A stretch of 64,000 nt of DNA, taken from assembly GCF_018873765.1 (NCBI RefSeq), contig NC_057925.1, positions 48,930,010 to 48,994,009 of the forward strand, in the 5' to 3' direction. How positions within the stretch are numbered: the first letter of the stretch is position 1; each line of letters opens with the position of its first letter. The stretch is from Telopea speciosissima (Eukaryota > Streptophyta > Magnoliopsida > Proteales > Proteaceae). A model generated the notes under the pieces. That model saw only the letters and a program-made list of their open reading frames with translations. It made no database searches and was not told where the DNA came from. The translations under genes were made by a program, and so were the position numbers. Shown piece by piece: positions 1 to 9,931 of this stretch.

Positions 1-353
1 CACTCCTGTGTTTGAGAACAGGGACCACATGACCAAACAACGTTGTTTTTCCCTTGTTCAATATACATTTTCACTTGACAAAAAAATCCGTCATAATCAA
101 ATTTATTCTTTATACATCCTTTTATAATAATTTGTTATAAAAAGGAAATGTCTGAAATTTTGTTGGACAAAAAAAAAAAAAAAAAGTGAAATATCTTGTA
201 TATGGTTGATTCACACTATTACCTAGATATCCGTGGCATCACTTTCCAAATGGCAAAAATTTAAATGCTAGTGTAGAGATACCTTTTGCACCACTGGTAG
301 ATCAAGAAACTTTCTACAAAGAAGGGAAATTAAGAGCATGCATGGATGATTAC

Positions 354-3300
354 CAAGGCATTCATGGCACCAGCCTTGAAATTGTGAGGATATTGGGGTC
401 TCTTCTCACGTGCCAAGTATACCAAAGTTGGCAAAGAGATTCCTTCAATATCCACTGCATTTGGGTCTCTTCCATCAATTAGCATCTGATGACATAAAAT
501 ACAAACCAAAGAAAGTCTCTCTCTCTCTTAGACCTTTTTTTTCTAAAAAAAACAGAGACAAGAATTTTAGAGATGGCAATGGGTATGGAGATTTTTGTAT
601 ATCTCAATCATGGATTTAGGTTACAGGATCATATCGGCGAATACTTATATCGATATGTATCGATGGTATTAGTATTGTTGGATAGTAAAATGGTTCAAAA
701 ACTGGTGGAATCGGTATTTTTTGAGGTAAAATTATCCGATCTGACCTGATACGGCCGATCAAAATTGATAACCGTATTGGCTAAAACCGATACGGCTACC
801 GATACCATATACTAAAGCCCTGATCTCAATATGTTTTTTTGAGGATAAAATTATAAAAATGTAAGTACCTGAAGAATGGTGTGATGATCACGTTTAGTTA
901 CTCCAGCATTCCATTCTGAGAATCCTTTGTGTTGTTTCCTCACTTCTTCTGGAACTCTGCCTAATTCAGATGCCGACATGACCCTTTTCCTCATATCTTC
1001 ATATAATTTCTGAAAGGAATAGAAATTTAAAGATGGAGAAAGCTATAATTAGAATTAACAAGGGAAAGGAAAGGATGGTTCGACCAGTTTTAATGTCTAA
1101 ATCATCTTCCTTTGGACGGGTTTAGACAGATCTGGTCGAACCAGCTGGCTCATATATGGTCACGGTGGGTTTGTGTGGTCCGCAAGGAAGCCAAAGTTCA
1201 AATTAAATGATAAATCAGCATAGATTACCAAATAATAAACTCTCTTGATGTTAGATAACAAAAATTAAGTTCATGTTACCTGTGAGGCGATTGTGTGGGT
1301 TGGATGGATTTGGGTTGAAATTTAAGAAAGAATAACCCATGGGATCTAGGGCCCATGACCAAGCCCATTCCATTTGTCTGGCATGACTGGGCCTATATAA
1401 ACAAAGGATCTAAGCCCATCTCAACAGTGAAGTTTCATCACAGTGAAATTCATTAGTTACCCCAAAACTTGCTATATGATATAGTGGATGGGCTTTAGTG
1501 GGCCTATGTGATGGAGAACCTCACACCCATCTCACAAGCCAAATTTTAACATGAAAAAAATTCAAAAATTATTATTTTTTTAAAAAGTGTTTTCAATGTG
1601 TATCAAATTTGGGCCTGGTTTGGGTGGGCTGTAAATGTTGGGCCAAAAATTGTTCTTTGAGAGACAGAGAGAGAAGGGCCAGACGAGAATGGTTTAGGTA
1701 TCAGTATCGGCCGTATCTGTAAGTGGTATTAGAACAGGGGAGGGTAAAATGGTCCAAAAAAACCTCATATCAGTATTTTAAGCGACAAATTGATCCAATC
1801 CAGCCTGATACGGCCGATCCGTATGGCATTGATATTGGTATCTATATCGGAGACGACTGATACTCATACCGATACCAATCTGTGCAATAAAGCTTGTTTG
1901 TGAGGAGATGATCACCTTGATGACCAACCATTCGTCGCCCCTGGGGAAGTGATCACCGTCGGATGTGAAGATTCCACTAGCAAAAAGGGCATCAGGTGAT
2001 CTAGGCTCCCACTTGTACTTGTTGCAAAAGGGTATCCAATACTTAGAGAAACGAGAGGCTTCAAGGAGAGCATTGAAAGTTAGGTCAGAGCCTCCATCAT
2101 CGGAGAGATAAACACTCAACTTCTCCGGTGGATAATCATATGCCATTACAGACAAAACAGTGTTTATCACCAAAATTGGTGGTTCCATCACAGGGTCCGC
2201 TGTACACACGAAGATGTCTATGCACGGAAGTTGTTTGTCTTCATATCTGTTTCACAATGTTTACAGCCATAAATCACATCAATCATTCACTCTTAGGCTG
2301 TGTTTGAGAGTGCATGCCAAACACAGCCTTAGTCTTAGATTACCATAATAAATAGGTTAGGTGCTTCAAAAATACATAAAACTTAAAAGGATAAATTATA
2401 CGTTATCCCGTGGTTTTCAAACGAAACTCAAATCACCCTCTAGTTTCTGAAAATACTCATCCGTCTCCTTCTATAGTACCTGTGTTAATCTGTTGTTAAT
2501 TATTAATGTGAAAGAACTATTTTACCTTTGTATTAAAATATTAAAATTAAATTTACAATACTATCTATCAAAATCTATACTTGAATATCAAAAATAGTTT
2601 AAAATTTTAAATTTATTTAACTGGCTGACATCATCACTTAACAGCATAAAACTAATGGTAGGAACTAATTTATCATATTGAGGTCTAATACAAGGAGTGA
2701 TTTAAGTATTTTTAAAAAATCAAGGGGTAATATGTAATTTATCCAAACATTAAAAATCTTCATACACATGTAGATGTTTCAATGCCCACAAGACATGCTA
2801 GGGGTGTCAAAAATTGAGATTGACAGATTTTGAACTGATCGCTATCAAATCAAAATCAACTGACCAAACTTCACTAAAGGCGGAGGTGAACCAAAACTTT
2901 CTCCTATGTATATAAAACAATGGATAGACATTATCTTCACATCTACAGATCTGGGGATCTACTAGGCTATTCTATTAAAATATCTCACGAGGCACATGTC
3001 GACACGATCATTACTTTGAAAACTTTAAAAAAATGTTTAGTATATAGAAATGATGATTATGGTGTTGATCATTAAATGATCTTTTATAATACCGGCGGGT
3101 CGATAGTGCACATCCGATGGTACAGTAGAGATCAGGTGGTATATATGATACATATGACCTCTGTTGTACCGTCGGATGTGCACTAGCATCCCGCCGATAT
3201 TGTAGAGAAATTTTATCTTCAGAAAACACATAATTTTAGATGAGAGTTTGGTTTCTCTTTTGTGGGTAAGAAGGAAGCTTGTAGAGAAGAGAAAGAGATT

Positions 3301-3657
3301 CATAGATAGATAGATAGGAAAGATGGAATAAATTAATGAGAATTACCTGAGAGAAAAGGTATCCTTGAAGCAGGTGATGTGACGATGAACAACATTCCAA
3401 CGAACGGATTGGGTGATGATCCAATAGAAACCGAACCAAAGCTCTGCTCCGAACAATCCAACCCATGCCCACCTCCCTTCTGCTCCTCCTCCTCCTCTTG
3501 GGATATGCAAAACCCTGTAAACCCACACCATCACTATCCCCACCCATATGCTCCCTGCAAATATTTTGTATCCTATTCTTCTCCCCTTTGATTCCTCTAC
3601 AGTCTTAAACAGTAGACCAACATCTTCTTCCCCTCTTTTCTCTTCTCCTCCCCCCAT
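354..3657 (-). CDS. CslE: Cellulose synthase-like protein E (CslE), 5' four exons; gene continues past the left edge
   Basis: Golgi membrane glycosyltransferase family 2 enzyme of the cellulose synthase superfamily; the CslE product is not firmly established. Exons read on the minus strand: 3657-3347, 2246-1916, 1009-869 and 485-354, each with GT/AG borders and matching phases (2, 0, 0), giving 305 codons without a stop. Exon 1 holds the N-terminal membrane segments with the family signature [18 protein letters not shown]. Exon 2 carries [33 protein letters not shown] (first catalytic Asp region) and [13 protein letters not shown]. Exon 3 has [10 protein letters not shown] and [19 protein letters not shown]. 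Exon 4 has [15 protein letters not shown] and [20 protein letters not shown]. The start is the first ATG, after a CT-rich leader. The rest of the catalytic core (DCD, Q-x-x-R-W) and the C-terminal helices should lie beyond base 1. CslE rather than CslG or CslB is judged from exon 1 and could be wrong. Confidence 0.9.
3085..3204. mobile_element. MITE with ~38 bp terminal inverted repeats in CslE intron 1
   Basis: The two ends are inverted copies of each other: GGCGGG followed a few bases on by AGTGCACATCCGA and GGTACA, with a short loop. A hairpin of about 120 bp entirely inside CslE intron 1 fits a non-autonomous DNA transposon. The target duplication is unclear. Confidence 0.7.
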
Positions 3658-3690
3658 CTCTCTCTCTCTCTCTTTCTCACATCACACAAC
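3647..3690. repeat. CT-rich microsatellite over the CslE start and leader
   Basis: A run of TCTCTC units directly upstream of the CslE ATG (GA-rich on the coding strand). Such leaders are common in plant genes. Confidence 0.6.
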
Positions 3691-3727
3691 ACAGTCTCTC
3701 TGTACGTGGTGTTGACCATTTATAGAT

Positions 3728-3761
3728 GATAAGGTTCACTCGGAACCAAGTGAACCTTATC
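3728..3761. repeat. Perfect 13-bp inverted repeat upstream of CslE
   Basis: GATAAGGTTCACT and AGTGAACCTTATC are exact reverse complements separated by 8 bases, about 70 bp upstream of the CslE ATG. It could be a small hairpin, a palindromic factor site, or the scar of a MITE. Confidence 0.55.
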
Positions 3762-4656
3762 AATAGAGCTATGAGTAATCTATTCCATACACGCCAACTT
3801 AAAATGGATTCTTTTATTAATTTGTAATTTTTGCCTATTTGATATATTATTTTGATATGATATACAATTTTTTTTAATTAACGTAATGGTTTGTCATTTC
3901 GATAACAATAGTTGCCTAGTGCAGTTGACTAGCTGTGGTGCACTTCATGCCCATGTTTACTAGGAGGTCTAGTTTGGACAAATAAAATAAAGTGTCTAGT
4001 TCTAAATACATAGAGTGTCATTCGATCAAAATTAAATTACAATGAACAATTGGTTCGGTTGGTATTGCCAATGTTTCCTGCGTCATGGGTATCGAGAGAC
4101 CTCTTTCACTAGAGGAACATGGTTTTAGAGATTGGTAGCGGAGCGATGGCATTGGTTGATCCAAATTGGTATCAGACTATCAGTGGTCCTTGATCCTGTA
4201 TCGATGGATTGGTACGAACAAAGGGTAAACATGTAAAAAAATGTTTTTTAAATGAAAAAGACAAGGGTAAATTTGTCCTATCCAGACTCATACGAGATGA
4301 TCCAACACAATCGATCAAGGGCGATCTTGTATCAGTGGATTCGTACGGACAAAGGGTAAACATGTTAAAAAAATTGATTTTTAAATGAAAGTCAAGGGTA
4401 AATCTGTCCTATATGACTATATCCTATAACTGTAAAACCCTTTTAGCCTTAATCAGAGGCTAAATAAAATTTGCAGGTAACATGAATAATAGATGCCAAG
4501 GATTGAGAAAGTTGATAACATGAATAATCTGCTCCATTACTGACATCCTTCATTTTGCTCCATTACCCCTTAGGATGTTGACACCTATCTTATTTTAATC
4601 CGACGGATAGATTTCAATTCCCAAATGTTATCCATCCAACCCTAACCTAACCTGAG
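3762..4656. other. Intergenic; diverged direct repeat, no gene seen
   Basis: AT-rich sequence. About 90 bp around 4189-4280 recurs at 4319-4413 (GTATCGATGGATT.. / GACAAAGGGTAAACATGT.. / CAAGGGTAAAT.TGTCCTAT), a degenerate tandem repeat belonging to the dispersed TATCGG-type repeats of this window. No coding signal. Confidence 0.5.
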
Positions 4657-5049
4657 TTAACTGTTTTTCTCTCCTCTCTCACTCCTCTCTCTCTCTCTCT
4701 CTTTGCAACACCGCCCCCTTCCCTCCTCCCACCTACCGGCTGAACTCCCGCACCGCCGCCAACTCCATATTCCCTCCCACCACCGAGATGGGTTTGTTTC
4801 TCTCAACTGGATCTCCTCAGTTGATATCGATACAGGTGCTTGGCAACATGGGTGCCAGAAGCGAGCTTGTAGCCCTGGATCTGAGTTACAACCAGCTTTA
4901 GGGGTTTTTGCTGGCATTAATGGCGATGATGCCGAAGCTGCAATTCACAGGAGAAGAAAAATTCACAGGAAAAAGGAGAGAGAAAAAAACTGCAATTGAG
5001 AAGAAAGAAGCAAGAAACCATACTACTCTATCATTCATTTCGCTCCACT

Positions 5050-5790
5050 TAACATGTTCACAAAGATTAACAGGAAAAAGAAAAAAAAGAACCCTCTCTT
5101 CTTCTATACATCTTGATCTCATTCTATGATTTGTTTTTTCTATTGGTGGGTCTCTCTTTGTGGATTGTGGAGCTGGGACTATTGTTTCAGGCAAGGAATT
5201 GTAGTTTTTGATCACCTGGTTTGAGGAACAGTTACCGTCATATTCAATCCCAGCTGAGGTGTTTTCTACTATCACTTCAACGCCTTTTCTTTTTTTTTGG
5301 GTGTATATCACTTCAACGCCTTGGCCAAGGTGCACAGTTGATGTGGTTCCAGAGCTACCATCAATTGCTTAGTTTAGGTCCTAGACCTGAGAGTCTGAAT
5401 TCATATTATATATCCACCTTGAAGAAGAACTTTCAACACTGTTGAGCAGAAACCCTTCCTGATTATTGAGTGATTTGCAGGGGTGTTCATCTCTTCCTTG
5501 GTCTTCCAAGTCAAAATTCAGCACCCGCTTGCATGATTTCACGGTCAAACTCGGTGATTGTTCTATTGCCTCCCCTACAGCTTCTGCTGGTAGAGTTTCT
5601 GAGGTTTTGAGGTTTTTCTTCCTCACATATTTCCTCTTTCCTGTTGGATTCTGATCGTCACTTGCCGGCTTTGGAGCTGCTGCCTTTGGAGTCCTTTTGA
5701 GTTTGCCTTCTACAACGACTTTGGGCCTGTGGTTCTTCCTTTTAGGCTTTTACTGTGGTGTCTTGTTCAGATCAATGCCATTGTCGAAGG
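5050..5790 (-). pseudogene. DEMETER/ROS1-like DNA glycosylase N-terminal fragment, broken
   Basis: Read leftward from 5790, the frame gives GIDLNKTPQ, a TAA at 5750-5752, then KPKRK, HRPKVVVEGKLKRTPKAAAP, TGKRKYVRKKNLK and SCKRVLNFDLED. This Lys-rich motif order is typical of the N-terminal region of DEMETER/ROS1 5-methylcytosine DNA glycosylases, large nuclear enzymes that start base-excision DNA demethylation. A TAG ends the frame at 5381. A second stretch (about 5331-5050, different frame) ends in PPIEKTNHRMRSR and EEERVLF and may continue it. The helix-hairpin-helix and iron-sulfur parts are absent. The first stop can come from CAA to TAA. This is a relic, not a gene. Family call is from motif recall, not a search. 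Confidence 0.6.
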
Positions 5791-6079
5791 AGAAGAGAGG
5801 TTGCCGCCGCTGGAGAGAGAGGAGGGTTGGGTTTGAAAACCATGGTTAAGCTTGGGAAAGGAATCCTTAATTTTGATCATCGGATTAAAACAAGACAGGT
5901 GTCAAGCATCTAAGTATGTATAACAGCAAAATGGAGCATGTCAGTACAGCAGCAGATAAAAATCCAAAATTCAGATGCCATTCTTTTGTTCTTGAGAACA
6001 AAGTCAAAAGGAGGCATTGTAGACTTGTAGTGACGCAGGGTGTGAATACATTCCGAACGACGGAATACCTTGATTTCAT

Positions 6080-6367
6080 AATTCTGCCCCACTGAGATTT
6101 ATTAGGAGATAAAAAAGCAGTTTTTGTTTTACGGACGAAGCAAGGGCATCTAACTTTTTTGTGTTGATGACTAATAAATAGGTTTCTTAGCCGTCACAAC
6201 CTTATTACATACATTTTTTTGTTTTTTTGGTAAGATATCACATACAACTGCTCCCAACACACTTCTACTAATCCATTTACTAACCTTTCCCGTCAATACA
6301 ACTTACTATAACCATACTCATATAACACATGTCACTAGCATGGAATATGAAATCCACGCACGTAACA
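6080..6367 (-). repeat. 3' LTR of the miniature Ty3-like element
   Basis: Begins TGTTACGTGCGTGG at 6367, directly after the purine tract. Similarity to the 5' LTR fades leftward and the terminal CA is not recognisable. Confidence 0.6.
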
Positions 6368-6714
6368 ATTCTCCCCTCCTTGAAATTGTCCTTGTCCTCA
6401 AGGACAATAAAATTACATAAAATAATAATTCCATCGGAATCCCATATCTTAAAATGGAATATCTCAATTAATAAAGCCGAAATGATAATCTCACGGCATG
6501 CCAAACTTGTCTTAAATGATATTTTTTCCATCTTCTGGATCTTGATCTTCATCTTCTTCATATTCATCTTCTTCGGTGGTTGTGCCAGGTACGCCATTAT
6601 GGCTATCTCTTCTTCTTTCGGTTTCATTTCTTTTCTTGAAGATGCTTCTATTGCAAGATCGTTGGCTGACATGCACAATTCAATTTTGCCAAACAACTCG
6701 GTAAACTTTTCCAT
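6368..6714 (-). pseudogene. Fused gag start and polyprotein tail of the Ty3-like element
   Basis: The frame opens MEKFTELFGKIELCM about 90 bases after the primer site and ends in FIVLEDKDNFKEGRIVT. The final LEDK..FKEG motif is the usual C-terminal end of plant Ty3/gypsy polyproteins, encoded over the polypurine tract. Everything between (protease, RT, RNase H, integrase) is missing, so the frame is a deletion fusion. The frame runs on into the 3' LTR. The Lys/Met-rich middle is low complexity. No catalytic function is possible. Confidence 0.55.
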
Positions 6715-6805
6715 GATTTAGTTAAGCTTCCCCATAATTTGTTGTTGCCCAACATGAAGTGAATGCACAAGTTCTTTCAATTTCTCGACCCTTTCTCCTA
6801 TTCCT

Positions 6806-6818
6806 GACTCTAATACCA
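6806..6818 (-). other. Primer-binding site (initiator tRNA-Met type)
   Basis: TGGTATTAGAGTC on the minus strand, close to the common plant site TGGTATCAGAGC, sits two bases inside the 5' LTR. Confidence 0.75.
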
Positions 6819-6820
6819 TT

Positions 6821-7165
6821 TGTTGCGTGCAAAGATAATATAATAATAATAAAAAAAGAGAAATAATAGGAAAAGAAAAAGAGAAAGAGAGAGAAAATAG
6901 ACAAGGGTTTAAGCAAAGGAAACCTATCTCATCTCTAAGAGATAAATTAGGGGATTAATTAAATTCGTCTACCTTTTTTTTCTGATGATTACTAATAATT
7001 AGGCTTCTTAGCTGTTACAACCTTATCACATTCAATTACTCCTAACACACTTCTAATGTAACCAATCCCACTAACCCACTTACTAACCTTTCCACGTCAA
7101 TACAACTTACTATAACCATATGACACATGTCACTAGCATAGAATATAGAATCCACGGATGTAACA
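6821..7165 (-). repeat. 5' LTR of the miniature Ty3-like element
   Basis: Starts TGTTACATCC at 7165 and ends CGCAACA at 6821, two bases before the primer-binding site. It matches the left copy at 6080-6367 over most of its first 190 bases. Confidence 0.7.
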
Positions 7166-7460
7166 TTGACCGCCATATAGTTTGGATTTACAAATTGTGT
7201 TCCAAGCAAATGGTAAGGATATGAGTACTTCCACCATTGGGCCAATATAATAATCTAGTATGCATATCAAGTTCTTTGAGAATAGAAGAGGCCAGGGAGG
7301 TCGAAGCAAGACATTTAGGCAGAGTTTGACATGCATTCTAGGTCGCTTTCACATTCACGGATGATAAAAATAATTGTTTTTATCGTTTGAGAATGCAAAA
7401 TCAACCTAGAATGCATACCAAACACAACCTATAGTGTTGTCAAAGAGCGATCAGAGTTGA

Positions 7461-7820
7461 CTAGATCAGGATTTGCGTACCTGCAGAGCTCAGGAACTTA
7501 GATTTCCTAGTTCTCAACTTTAAGTTAACTTGATTAAGAAGATCAGTGCGTTTACTCCGCATAAATCTCTTGGTGGATGGAGGCATGCATATTTGGATTG
7601 AAAAGAGCTTTAGTTTTGTCAAGATTGAGAGCTTTTCCCAATTTGAAACAAAATTCATCAAGAACTTGTTGAAAGTGCTAGGCTCAGATGTGTTTGACCT
7701 GCCGAAGAGAATAAAATCACCCACAAACGCTAGGTGAGAGATGGCTTCACATCCACAACCAATTTTAATTCCCACAATTTTCCTTTGACATGTTCCAAGA
7801 GATAAATGGGCGGACAACAC
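7461..7820 (-). pseudogene. LINE (L1-type) reverse transcriptase fragment
   Basis: The 119-residue frame reads ISHLAFVGDFILFGRSN, the position of the RT active-site box (normally FADD in plant L1 elements), here altered to FVGD with the first catalytic Asp lost. It continues with FLMNFVSNWEKLSILTKLK, which resembles the stretch after that box. No other LINE domain is attached. A short dead copy, 5' and 3' truncated. Confidence 0.6.
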
Positions 7821-7862
7821 CTCAACTCAAAGAAAGTTAACAATATAGAATGATGTATGAAA

Positions 7863-8026
7863 CTAAAAAGGGCGTATCCAGTACATAAGACTCCCGCCAC
7901 TGTGGGGTCTGAGGATGATCATAATGTACACAGCCTTACTCCTGCTTTCACAGTGAGATTGTTTTCAGACTCGCCCGTGACCTCTTGATCACAATGGTGC
8001 AACCTTAACCCTTTTTAATTTGAAAT
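7863..8026 (-). mobile_element. tRNA-derived SINE, family 1
   Basis: On the minus strand it holds a box-B-like CGGGCGAGTCTG, then AGCAGGAGTAAGGCTGTGTACA and CAGTGGCGGGAG..GTACTGGATACGCCC, a widespread plant SINE pattern. Similar 24-bp flanks (AACAATAT.GAAT..TGTATGAAA at 7839-7862 and 8027-8050, three differences by eye) look like an aged target duplication. Confidence 0.75.
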
Positions 8027-8507
8027 AACAATATGGAATATTGTATGAAAGTGACAATTGAAATTTGGAGATCTATTTGACTTACCAAAAAGAAAGATTT
8101 TCACCCTACATTATTCAAATAAAGATTCTTACAACCTACATACATGCTGAAATGTATCCAAATGAAAATTGAATACATATTAAGATTGAAAATTTGTATT
8201 CAATTTTCAGATTCTCCTTCTGTATTTACCATAGAAAAGTAGTCCATGTTCATTTTATGGTTTTCTTCTAAAGACCCACACGCCACAAGTCCCCCACAGT
8301 CAAGCTTAGTTCAGCACTTCGCTCTTTGAATTAGTCTGTTATATATATATATATAATATTAAACTTAAAAACTTAAGAAATTCTAATTAAAATTTTGAAG
8401 TGGATTATTTAATTTTGTGTTTCAATCCAATGATAAAAATAAAAATAGAGTAAAATTTAATTGTTATAATTGGGTAGCTTTAGGTGGCTCCCACATAGTC
8501 ACATTAA

Positions 8508-8670
8508 AATAGGACATACCTAGTGCATGAGGCTCCCACCACACTCGGGTATGCAGAGGGTTATAATGTATGCAGTCTTAGGTCTTACCCCTGCTTTCAC
8601 AGAGAGATTGTTTACAAACTCGAACTTGTGAGACAGTGACCACTCGATCATAATGGAACAACCTTTAATA
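8508..8670 (-). mobile_element. tRNA-derived SINE, family 1, second copy
   Basis: Shares with 7863-8026 the order box B, AGCAGGGGTAAG, TGCATACATTATAA, GGGAGCCTCATGCACTAGGTA on the minus strand, more diverged. Target duplication not identified. Confidence 0.65.
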
Positions 8671-9931
8671 TTGAACCAATCTGGTAAATTTCATATAATT
8701 TTCTCTTAATTTTCATACACAGGTAAATATTGACACAACCACACAGGGATGATCGAGAGAGGGAAGGGGAGAGGAAGTTTACAAGTTAGAGGATCGGGCT
8801 AGGTCGAGCTATAACCAAGTGGGCTAAGTCGGGCCTGGAATCAGTCGGTCTGATCGGGTGCCCGACGGGCTAGGACACCACACCGGGACCTCTCGTTTAC
8901 TAAATGAGTTGGACTTAAACGATTAGTAAACGGACTGGGCTGGGCAGGCTCGGTCAGATCTGCCAAGCCGGGCTTGGTTTGGAATTGACACCCATACTCT
9001 CACCCTCATGCCTTCCGTCTTGGTTCTCCATGGTTTTCTATGGCCATGTTTGACCTTTACAACCGCACTTAAGTCCCTTTTTAAACTTCTATCTCTCTCT
9101 CTTATAGTATCCCTTTTTCTTCTTTTTTTTCAAAAATTTTCACAGCATTTAATCAAAGTTGCCTTTTCTCGTCGAAGCCTTCGATTCGTCTACTTATTTA
9201 ATGTTGGGTTGAGAAACGACTCTCTTCTAATGTATAAAGGGTAGTTTAAGTATTACAAAAAATTTAACTGATGATATCATCACTAAACTAAAGGAGTTGA
9301 CCTACTTGAAAGAAATGGTAATCTGCAGAGGATTTTCAAATAATTGTTTGAAAAATTGAAAAGTAAGTAATTAGGCCACAATACCAGGAGTGTCCAAGTA
9401 ATTTTCTCTAAATTCAATCATATTACTTTCAAGTAATTTTCCTACAACTTGGTAGTCTAGCTAAACATTGTCCTACACCCTCTTGGCAGTCCTAGATTTT
9501 TTTTTTTTGGGGGGGGGGGGGGGTTTAAAATTCTCTGCACTGGGGGTGCAAGGTATCCCTAGACACACGGAGGTGGGCAAAATGACCGGCCTGGCCCCCC
9601 TGAATGACCCAAACCCCGCCCATGTCCTACCCCATGTGTCTAAACTCAGCCTGCACCCAGATGCGTTCCCAGACAGAGAACGTGCGCCCTGTTTTATTTT
9701 TTTTAAGCTTAATTTTGTTACTTGGTTAACTTTAATTGAGCTAAAATATGACATGTGAGTAGAGGACCTTCGGGTCTTCCTCTTTATAGTACTTGTCTTC
9801 TAGCACCTCAAAATCTGAAAATGTTGCTCCAACAAAACACAGTATCTTGGTAACCCCAACCACTTTACATGTCTACAACTCAAAACCTATTTAGAATTTC
9901 ATCCAAGTCATACCGCAGCAAGCCTCCTGAT
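8671..9931. other. Intergenic repeats downstream of the SAWADEE gene
   Basis: Holds a GGGC-rich patch (8790-8990, repeated gggctgggc-like words) ending in AATTGACACCC, typical of hAT-type MITEs. At 9505-9523 there is a T-run followed by a G-run, and 9530-9690 is a GC-rich dispersed repeat. The strand-swapped frames over that repeat are composition artefacts. No gene seen. Confidence 0.4.

Larger units (their letters stand above)
6080..7165 (-). mobile_element. Miniature Ty3-like LTR retrotransposon, internally deleted
   Basis: The minus-strand element has, in order, a 5' LTR (7165-6821), a tRNA-Met-type primer site, about 450 bp of internal sequence, a polypurine tract and a 3' LTR (6367 to about 6080, far end eroded). 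The two LTRs share the motif series around TGTTAC..TGGATT, GTGACATGTG and AAGTTGTATTGACG. Only the first part of gag and the last residues of the polyprotein survive, so replication would need proteins from other copies. Confidence 0.7.

Noticed and set aside
231-420. Open plus-strand frame that looks codable (WHHFPNGKNLNASVEIPFAP..)
   Set aside because: The minus strand here is CslE exon 4 with matching splice sites and family motifs; the plus frame overlaps it and is not recognised.
4703-4999. Plus-strand frame with a leucine-rich-repeat-like ELVALDLSYNQL
   Set aside because: Only one repeat-length match, in a different frame from the long one, with a stop directly after; not enough to call an LRR gene.
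6329-6721. 130-residue plus-strand frame over the Ty3-like remnant
   Set aside because: Antisense to the gag/polyprotein remnant, whose LTRs, primer site and purine tract fix the minus strand as coding.
9468-9758. Overlapping frames on both strands around the G-run
   Set aside because: They come from a GC-rich dispersed repeat and a poly-G tract; no domain.
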